Part shown: positions 1 through 4,493 of the stretch, in pieces | Layout: each line of letters opens with the position of its first letter | Numbering within the stretch: position 1 is the stretch's first letter | The notes under the pieces: model-generated | What the model saw: the letters and a program-made list of their open reading frames with translations, nothing else | Database searches by the model: none | What the model was told of the DNA's origin: nothing | Translations under genes and position numbers: made by a program | DNA from: Legionella genomosp. 1 | GTDB lineage: Bacteria > Pseudomonadota > Gammaproteobacteria > Legionellales > Legionellaceae | Assembly: GCA_945901965.1 (NCBI GenBank) | Contig: CAMDMN010000118.1 | Span: 1 to 6,812, forward strand | Reading direction: 5' to 3' | DNA length: 6,812 nt

Positions 1-20
1 CTGGAGATAATAAGTTATAA

Positions 21-1199
21 ATGATTAATTTTAAACCTATAGATGTTAAAACTTTTTTAAGTGAATATTGGCAGAAAAAGCCTTTAGTAATTCGGCAAGC
101 TATTAATAATTTTACTAATATCTTAAGCCCTGATGAACTTGCGGGTTTAGCTATGGAAGAAGATGTTGAAAGTCGTATTGTTTTGGAAAAAATTAATAAA
201 AATCCAGCCTGGGAATTAAAACGAGGGCCATTTGGCGAAAAAGATTTCTCAACATTGCCTAAAACTCATTGGACTTTATTGGTGCAAGGGGTAGATAAAT
301 TAATCCCTGAGTTTGCATCATTATTAGATAATTTTGATTTTATCCCGCAATGGCGTTTAGATGATCTAATGATTAGTTATGCAGTAAAACATGGTAGTGT
401 AGGCCCTCATTACGATAATTATGATGTGTTTTTATACCAAGCATCTGGTTCGCGCAAATGGTCACTTACTTCTAAAAATTGTAATGAATCTAATTATATT
501 AAAGATTTAGAACTACGGATTATGGATGAGTTTAAAGTCGAAGAAGAGTACATCCTTGCACCAGGTGATATGTTATATCTCCCGCCGCATATTGGTCATC
601 ATGGCGTATCATTAGATGATGATTGTATGACCTATTCATTTGGCTATAGAAGTTATGAAGCATCTGAATTGTGGGAAAGTTTTGGTGATTATCGTTCGAT
701 GCATAATAATAGTAAAAAACTATATGAAGATCCTAACTGGGATTCAATTAAAAAAACTTCGGCGATTTCACCGAATGCGTGGCTTCAAGCTAAAAATTTA
801 ATGCAAGAGCTATTAGCTGATGAATCTAATTTAAAATCTTGGTTTGGCTCATTTGCAACACGTATAGATGAACAAGCTGATCTGCATATGCCACTGCCAT
901 TAGATGAAGATGAAATTGATTCCTTAGATATTTTTGTACGTAATTTATACGGCTCTAAGGGCTTGATGCGCGATTTAACTTGTCGTTTTGCTTATATCGA
1001 GTTAGAGGATAATAGTATTAAGTTATTTATAAATGGCTGTGAGTGGAATACTCACAATGTATCTAATTTATTATGTGAATTAGTGGCTAATCAAAGGACT
1101 ATAGAGGTTAAGAGTTTGATGCCATTTTTAGATAATAATGATAATCAGGTTTTTTTATATGAGCTATGGAAATTACAATGGTTACAGATTATTGATTAA
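21..1199 (+). CDS. roxA: Ribosomal protein L16 arginine hydroxylase (JmjC/cupin 2-oxoglutarate oxygenase, RoxA/YcfD family)
   Basis: Predicted Fe(II)- and 2-oxoglutarate-dependent oxygenase. The E. coli family member hydroxylates an arginine of ribosomal protein L16 in the cytoplasm. The 392-residue product follows E. coli YcfD (373 residues) from end to end, including the N-terminal SPDELAGLAME segment (36-46) and the DDLMIS strand (114-119). The iron ligands are visible: H130 and D132 in GPHYDNYDVF, and H193 in PPHIGHHG, matching H125, D127 and H187 of E. coli. R145 in SGSRKW matches the 2-oxoglutarate-binding R140. The C-terminal dimerisation/winged-helix part is present though diverged. 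The ATG is chosen because the protein then begins level with YcfD. A GGAG lies at 3-6, rather far (14 nt) upstream. The gene seems intact. What lies upstream is outside the window, so operon membership cannot be judged; a strong hairpin follows 7 bp after the stop codon. Confidence 0.95.
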   Translation: MINFKPIDVKTFLSEYWQKKPLVIRQAINNFTNILSPDELAGLAMEEDVESRIVLEKINKNPAWELKRGPFGEKDFSTLPKTHWTLLVQGVDKLIPEFASLLDNFDFIPQWRLDDLMISYAVKHGSVGPHYDNYDVFLYQASGSRKWSLTSKNCNESNYIKDLELRIMDEFKVEEEYILAPGDMLYLPPHIGHHGVSLDDDCMTYSFGYRSYEASELWESFGDYRSMHNNSKKLYEDPNWDSIKKTSAISPNAWLQAKNLMQELLADESNLKSWFGSFATRIDEQADLHMPLPLDEDEIDSLDIFVRNLYGSKGLMRDLTCRFAYIELEDNSIKLFINGCEWNTHNVSNLLCELVANQRTIEVKSLMPFLDNNDNQVFLYELWKLQWLQIID

Positions 1200-1206
1200 T
1201 TGTAAT

Positions 1207-1241
1207 AAACCTTGATTACGCGTTGCTCCATCAAGGTTACA
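1207..1241 (-). repeat. REP-like palindromic unit, copy A (reverse orientation)
   Basis: This unit is the reverse complement of the family seen at 1252-1286, 3307-3342 and 6792-6812. Read on the minus strand it begins TGTAACCTTGATGGAGC and ends CGTAATCAAGGTTT. The outer parts, CCTTGAT and ATCAAGG, can themselves pair. Together with copy B it forms a head-to-head pair with a 10-nt spacer, the layout of REP doublets mobilised by RAYT-type transposases. No transposase of that kind is in the window, so the family assignment is inferred. Confidence 0.8.
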
Positions 1242-1251
1242 TTGGAGTAGT

Positions 1252-1286
1252 TGTAACCTTGATGGATAGCAGCGTAATCGAGGTTT
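1252..1286 (+). repeat. REP-like palindromic unit, copy B (forward orientation)
   Basis: This unit starts TGTAACCTTGATGGATAG and ends GCGTAATCGAGGTTT. It differs from the reverse complement of copy A only in the central five or six bases and at one G for A near the 3' end, so the two arms pair over about 30 of 35 positions. It has the same orientation as copies C and D. Confidence 0.8.
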
Positions 1287-1393
1287 TTATAAATCTGAAT
1301 TAGACAAACACCCTAAAATAAACGCATAATTCACCCACTTCTTTATCACATTGATGGTTATGGGTTAGCTAATAATTTTCAAGGTGTGGGTAA

Positions 1394-1406
1394 CGAAATC
1401 AAGGTT
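1394..1406 (+). repeat. Possible decayed REP-like half unit
   Basis: CGAAATCAAGGTT matches the 3' part of the REP family in this window (CGTAATCAAGGTT) at 12 of 13 positions. The expected 5' half is not recognisable before it, so this is a relic or a chance match. Confidence 0.3.
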
Positions 1407-1607
1407 ATTACTTTGGAGAATAGCAGGGTTGACTTTCTTAGTGTTAACGTAGTTTTCCTAATGATTTTATCATTATTTTATCACCACTACAGCTCATAAG
1501 TATTTGTCGCTATATTTCTGAAAAGGCTTTTATTTAATTAATAGGTAAATGTTTTTTAGAAACATATAGATAACATGTATTTAAATTTGAGGCTTCTTGT
1601 TGTGTCA

Positions 1608-1619
1608 ATGCATATGCAT
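1608..1619. promoter_or_regulatory. 12-bp perfect palindrome upstream of the YopJ-like gene (candidate operator)
   Basis: ATGCATATGCAT is a perfect palindrome about 110 bp before the YopJ-like start codon. Its position and symmetry would suit a dimeric regulator. No regulator family is recognised, and AT-rich DNA yields such palindromes by chance, so confidence is low. Confidence 0.2.
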
Positions 1620-1716
1620 CAAGTTTTTTATATTCTGGAAATAGCTTCTTTGGTTCACTTAATTACTCAAAAGCACAAAAATGGTCTATTATTCAACTAA
1701 ATATATAACCAATATC

Positions 1717-1724
1717 GTGGGGTG
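1717..1724 (+). promoter_or_regulatory. Ribosome binding site supporting the start at 1729
   Basis: GTGGGGTG ends 4 nt before the ATG, and its GGGG core (1719-1722) is 6 nt away. The other in-frame ATG at 1681 is preceded by an A-rich stretch with no purine-rich G-containing motif. This decides for the shorter protein. Confidence 0.5.
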
Positions 1725-1728
1725 TTAT

Positions 1729-2601
1729 ATGCCAGAACCTATAAATTTAAGCGGAATGTCGGGTGAAGTACGACATGAGCTTTTAAAAATTGCAATCCAA
1801 CACGAAAATGAAAAAAGACCCGAACGACTTCCAATTCAACTTATTGACGAGAGTGATTTTATTAAACATATAACAAATGAAGGTATAGATGAACGATTTC
1901 GTAGTTCAAGATATCAATTATTAATAAATTCAGATGGGCATTATACATGTATTGATATTGACAAAAGAGATGGTAGAAAATCCTTAATTATTCTTGATGC
2001 AACGAATGATCCTAGATGCGATAACTTACTGATGGATGCAGAAGTACTGAAGAATGGATACAAAACAATTAGGGCATTGGGACTATCATGGGATGAAAAA
2101 AAAGATTTGCAAAAAGATCATCACAGTTGTTCATTGTTTGCCTTTGATCACTGCGTCCAATTATCCTGTACAACCCCAAATTTTCATGATGAGCTTGGAT
2201 CTAAACGTGAATCTAAACCTTCAAGATTTAACATAAATAGACGCTATATCTTTTGGGATGATTTGCCTCCAAATTTTATTTGTAATGCACAATCAATAAA
2301 ATTTTTAGATGCATATGAAGAGAAAATGCGCGCTGCTGGTACTTTAGATTCTTTAGATGAAATAATGCCAAATGCAAATGGATTAAGTTATCGTGAATAT
2401 ATTAAAAGTGGAATTGTTACTTATACGGAAGGAGAGGAAGAGTTCACGCATAACGAGTCAATTAATTTACATATACTAAGTAAAATACTCAATTTAAGCG
2501 AAGCTAAGGAATTAATCAAAGACCAGCTAGCAGGGATAACAGTAGAGGCTAGAGCAGATACAGACACTACTGTTGAAATTCCTGTTCTAAAAGCTCCATG
2601 A
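1729..2601 (+). CDS. YopJ-like (AvrRxv/YopJ family, clan CE) serine/threonine acetyltransferase-type protein, putative secreted effector
   Basis: This is a 290-residue protein, close to the 288 of Yersinia YopJ. H71 lies in GHYTCIDIDKRDG and aligns with the YopJ region around H109. D90 in SLIILD lies 19 residues later, as E128 does from H109. C134 in QKDHHSCSLFAFD lies 44 residues after D90, exactly as C172 lies after E128. The Gly at 82, the SLI strand and the Gln six residues before the cysteine also coincide. Family members acetylate Ser, Thr or Lys of host signalling proteins after secretion, so a host target is likely but unknown here. No signal peptide or membrane segment is seen. The acidic triad residue is Asp instead of Glu. 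Residues 170-260 are weakly similar to the YopJ C-terminal part. An in-frame ATG at 1681 would add 16 residues but lacks a ribosome binding site; the ATG at 1729 follows GTGGGGTG and is preferred. It probably shares a transcript with the next gene. A related clan CE protease is the main alternative. Confidence 0.72.
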   Translation: MPEPINLSGMSGEVRHELLKIAIQHENEKRPERLPIQLIDESDFIKHITNEGIDERFRSSRYQLLINSDGHYTCIDIDKRDGRKSLIILDATNDPRCDNLLMDAEVLKNGYKTIRALGLSWDEKKDLQKDHHSCSLFAFDHCVQLSCTTPNFHDELGSKRESKPSRFNINRRYIFWDDLPPNFICNAQSIKFLDAYEEKMRAAGTLDSLDEIMPNANGLSYREYIKSGIVTYTEGEEEFTHNESINLHILSKILNLSEAKELIKDQLAGITVEARADTDTTVEIPVLKAP

Positions 2602-2629
2602 AGATAATATCTGTTTGATGATAGAATAT

Positions 2630-2636
2630 AGGAGGT
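2630..2636 (+). promoter_or_regulatory. Near-perfect Shine-Dalgarno sequence for the downstream cassette gene
   Basis: AGGAGGT lies 6 nt before the ATG at 2643. It is the strongest ribosome binding site in the window and suggests that the second gene is translated efficiently, perhaps more so than the first. Confidence 0.85.
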
Positions 2637-2642
2637 AATAAA

Positions 2643-3116
2643 ATGTATGATATAAACAAAAGGTTGGAATTTTTAAAAATCCCAGGACTTTTTTTCGTTG
2701 CAAATAATGAAATCCCTGATTTGGCGCTGAGTAATCTTAATAAAATGTATAATGATGCGATGATAAAACGAGATTTTAATCTTGCAAGTATTGTTGCTGA
2801 AAAAATTAGCATACTTTATGGTATAAAAGGATTAATGCCCTATTTTAAAGTTAATTTTCTTTTGGCCCAAGAGAATAAAAATGGTCATGAAATCATAGAT
2901 CAGGATGTTATTAAGGTTCTGTCCCTCATTTTTTTTGTTGAAAAAACCTTCTTATCTGAAATAGATTATAAAGAACTCGATGAAATAAAAGAAAAATTTA
3001 TTTCAATTTGCGAAAAAAGAAGCAAAAATGAGATGTTATCAGAAGCATATAATTTATGTCAATTATATGTTAAATTCGATAAGAATACTGATAAAGTTAA
3101 AAATTACCTTAGTTAA
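2643..3116 (+). CDS. Hypothetical protein, helical, second gene of the YopJ-like cassette
   Basis: I do not recognise this 157-residue protein. It is rich in Lys, Glu, Ile and Leu and looks largely alpha-helical. Helix-like stretches include residues 25-60 (around LALSNLNKMYNDAMIKRDF), 84-103 and 108-155. No signal peptide, no clear membrane segment and no metal-binding or catalytic motif is seen. The first half reads vaguely like a pair of repeat helices, but no TPR consensus holds. It begins 41 bp after the YopJ-like stop codon behind a strong AGGAGG, and no promoter or terminator is apparent between them, so the two are probably one transcript. Possible roles, all inferred from position only, are a secretion chaperone, a second effector, or a protective or modulating partner of the acyltransferase. 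Reality as a gene is likely; function is unknown. Confidence 0.8.
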   Translation: MYDINKRLEFLKIPGLFFVANNEIPDLALSNLNKMYNDAMIKRDFNLASIVAEKISILYGIKGLMPYFKVNFLLAQENKNGHEIIDQDVIKVLSLIFFVEKTFLSEIDYKELDEIKEKFISICEKRSKNEMLSEAYNLCQLYVKFDKNTDKVKNYLS

Positions 3117-3121
3117 CGCTT

Positions 3122-3140
3122 TGTTTTTGGATTAAAAACA
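3122..3140 (+). terminator. Weak hairpin after the cassette
   Basis: TGTTTTT and AAAAACA form a perfect 7-bp stem around a GGATT loop, 5 nt after the stop codon of the 157-residue gene. The stem is mostly A·T and no T tract follows, so termination here is doubtful. Confidence 0.25.
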
Positions 3141-3192
3141 TTACATCGACTAATGATAACCTAGAAAAGATTTTATTTTTTAGTGAGTTAAA

Positions 3193-3207
3193 GGGCTCCG
3201 TTGCAAA
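3193..3207 (+). mobile_element. Lone terminus resembling IS6-family inverted repeats
   Basis: GGGCTCCGTTGCAAA resembles the terminal inverted repeats of IS6-family elements (for example GGCACTGTTGCAAA of IS26). No transposase remnant and no opposite end (TTTGCAAC...GCC) is seen in the window, so this would be a solo terminus left by deletion or recombination. The similarity is short, and chance cannot be excluded. Confidence 0.4.
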
Positions 3208-3306
3208 AAATATCAAAAGAATAAACTGAATTACTTAATTAAAAATAAGGATGATAAAATCAAATTCGTTTTGTTTTTTCCAAAAATGTTCTTAAACAGC
3301 CAGTAG

Positions 3307-3342
3307 TTGTAGCCTTAATGCAGCGCAGCGTAATCAAGGTTT
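3307..3342 (+). repeat. REP-like palindromic unit, copy C
   Basis: The unit begins TTGTAGCCTTAATGCAGCGC and ends CGTAATCAAGGTTT. CCTTAAT at 3313-3319 can pair, with one mismatch, with ATCAAGG at 3333-3339, around a GC-rich core containing GCAGCGCAGC. The G+C-rich core contrasts with the AT-rich surroundings. It lies 55 bp before the pyrD start and could act as a terminator or mRNA-stabilising element for the upstream cassette. Confidence 0.8.
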
Positions 3343-3385
3343 ATTGCACTGAGCCCGCGTAAAGAATTACGTATTAGTTAACTAC

Positions 3386-3391
3386 AGGAAG
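3386..3391 (+). promoter_or_regulatory. Ribosome binding site deciding the pyrD start
   Basis: AGGAAG lies 5 nt before the ATG at 3397. A GTG at 3391 in the same frame overlaps this motif itself and so cannot use it, which rules in favour of the ATG. Confidence 0.8.
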
Positions 3392-3396
3392 TGCTA

Positions 3397-4404
3397 ATGT
3401 ATAAATTTATCAGACCAATTCTTTTTGCCATAGAAGCTGAAAGAGCTCATGCATTAGCATTAAAAGCGCTAGATTACATTCCAAATTATTCTTTTCCTCT
3501 TAAAGAAAATAGCAAGGTTGAAGCTATGGGTTTAGAGTTTCCACATCAAGTGGGCCTTGCTGCGGGTTTCGATAAAAATGGCGATCACATTGATGTACTT
3601 GCAAAACTTGGGTTTTCTTTCATTGAAATCGGAACAGTTACGCCACTTCCTCAATCAGGGAATGAAAAACCGCGACTTTTTAGACTACCGCTGGATGAAG
3701 CGATTATTAATCGTATGGGCTTTAATAATCAAGGTGTCGATGCTTTGGTAGCTAATGTTAAAAAGTCTAATTATCAAGGCATATTAGGTATTAATATCGG
3801 AAAAAACAAAGACACTTCAATTAATCATGCAGTTAATGATTATTTGATATGTTTACAAAAAGTTTATGCGCATGCCTCATATATAACTATTAATATTTCT
3901 TCGCCGAATACACCCGATTTACGTAAACTGCAATCTGGTGATTATTTTAAAGATTTAATTAATGACTTACGTGAAGAACAATTACATTTAGCAGATAAGC
4001 ATAATCGTTATGTTCCATTGGTAGTAAAATTATCTCCCGATGAAACTAATGAGGCTTTAAAAACTATGGCTGACGTTATAATTGCTCATGGAATTGATGG
4101 CATTATTGCTACAAATACTACATGTTCTCGCGAGGGTGTAACTAATTTAGCTTTATCTAAAGAGGTTGGTGGATTAAGCGGCAAACCATTGGCCAAAAGA
4201 TCCACTGAATGTTTGCAGGTATTAAAGCAAGTAGTTGGTAATGATGTTACCTTAATTGGAGCAGGTGGTATCGATAGCGTTAATGTGGCTTCTGAAAAAC
4301 TTAAAGCAGGTGCTTCGTTATTACAAATCTATACGGGGTTGATTTACCAAGGGCCTGGCTTGATAAAAAGATTAGTTAAGGGGATGGTAAAAGAAAGCAT
4401 GTGA
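3397..4404 (+). CDS. pyrD: Dihydroorotate dehydrogenase (quinone), class 2
   Basis: Oxidises dihydroorotate to orotate in pyrimidine synthesis, passing electrons through FMN to the membrane quinone pool. It is peripherally attached to the inner face of the cytoplasmic membrane. The 335-residue product follows E. coli PyrD (336 residues) throughout. The N-terminal MYKFIRPILFAIEAERAHAL is the short helical membrane-associating, quinone-tunnel region specific to class 2. Further matches are GLAAGFDKNG (53-62), EIGTVTPLPQSGNEKPRLFR (77-96), NRMGFNNQGVD and GINIGKNKDT (131-140). The catalytic base is the second Ser of NISSPNTPDLR, S169, equivalent to S175 in E. coli. GGLSGKPL and GAGGIDS near the C-terminus are the FMN phosphate-binding loops. 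All key residues are present and the gene seems intact. No pyrimidine gene adjoins it. No strong promoter is recognised in the 54 bp between repeat copy C and the start codon. Confidence 0.97.
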   Translation: MYKFIRPILFAIEAERAHALALKALDYIPNYSFPLKENSKVEAMGLEFPHQVGLAAGFDKNGDHIDVLAKLGFSFIEIGTVTPLPQSGNEKPRLFRLPLDEAIINRMGFNNQGVDALVANVKKSNYQGILGINIGKNKDTSINHAVNDYLICLQKVYAHASYITINISSPNTPDLRKLQSGDYFKDLINDLREEQLHLADKHNRYVPLVVKLSPDETNEALKTMADVIIAHGIDGIIATNTTCSREGVTNLALSKEVGGLSGKPLAKRSTECLQVLKQVVGNDVTLIGAGGIDSVNVASEKLKAGASLLQIYTGLIYQGPGLIKRLVKGMVKESM

Positions 4405-4433
4405 GTCTTTTTTTTGCTCATAAAGTTCATGGT

Positions 4434-4462
4434 TTGATTAAATCTGCATTGTGATATATAAT
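4434..4462 (+). promoter_or_regulatory. Sigma70-type promoter of the ankyrin gene
   Basis: TTGATT at 4434-4439 (4 of 6 to TTGACA) and a perfect TATAAT at 4457-4462 are separated by 17 nt. Transcription would start near 4469, giving a short leader of about 25 nt. The -10 box is overlapped by the right arm of the inverted repeat TGCATT (4445-4450) / AATGCA (4460-4465), nested with GTGAT (4451-4455) / ATCAC (4465-4469). A dimeric repressor could bind there; that part is inference. Confidence 0.65.
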
Positions 4463-4493
4463 GCATCACGTTGAATTTTTTGTTACCTAAAAT

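Larger units (their letters stand above)
1207..1288 (+). terminator. Probable rho-independent terminator of roxA formed by the REP doublet
   Basis: Positions 1207-1241 pair with 1252-1286. There are two perfect or near-perfect 15-bp helices (one with a G·U pair at 1213/1280) around a small internal loop at 1222-1226/1267-1271, and a 10-nt apical loop. The helix starts 7 nt after the roxA stop codon and its 3' arm runs into five T residues at 1284-1288. The stem is longer than usual for a terminator, so it may also stabilise the roxA mRNA 3' end. The outermost A·T pairs use part of the T tract. Confidence 0.6.
1291..1680. other. Gene-free intergenic stretch with repeat debris
   Basis: I find no convincing coding region on either strand here. 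Visible pieces are: a lone REP 3' half at 1394-1406; a CCCAC at about 1333-1337 facing a GTGGG at 1386-1390; a TTGACT at 1429-1434 without a matching -10 box; a small perfect hairpin AATGAT-TTT-ATCATT at 1460-1474; and the palindrome at 1608-1619. The stretch probably holds the promoter of the following gene, but no -35/-10 pair with good spacing stands out. A degraded gene or insertion element is possible and cannot be shown from this sequence alone. Confidence 0.5.

Noticed and set aside
1681..1728. Longer start for the YopJ-like protein (16 extra residues)
   Set aside because: No ribosome binding site before 1681, whereas GTGGGGTG precedes the ATG at 1729, and the shorter form matches YopJ in length.
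2054..2236. 60-codon + strand frame inside the YopJ-like gene
   Set aside because: It lies wholly in another frame of a gene whose reading frame carries the catalytic motifs; nothing supports it separately.
2567..2812. Minus-strand open frame of 81 codons across the junction of the two cassette genes
   Set aside because: It overlaps the ends of two well-supported + strand genes, has no ribosome binding site, and its hydrophobic composition is what the antisense of AT-rich coding DNA gives.
3391..3396. GTG start for pyrD
   Set aside because: The GTG overlaps the AGGAAG ribosome binding site; the ATG at 3397 aligns with the N-terminus of E. coli PyrD.
3557..3751. 64-codon + strand frame inside pyrD
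   Set aside because: Shadow of the strongly conserved pyrD frame.
4402..4420. T8 tract with flanking TGAG/CTCA after the pyrD stop as a terminator
   Set aside because: The stem has only four pairs and the T tract lies in the loop instead of after the stem, so it does not fit an intrinsic terminator.
4450..4469. CRP-like TGTGA...TCAC before the ankyrin gene
   Set aside because: The half-sites are 11 nt apart instead of 6, so it does not fit a CRP site.
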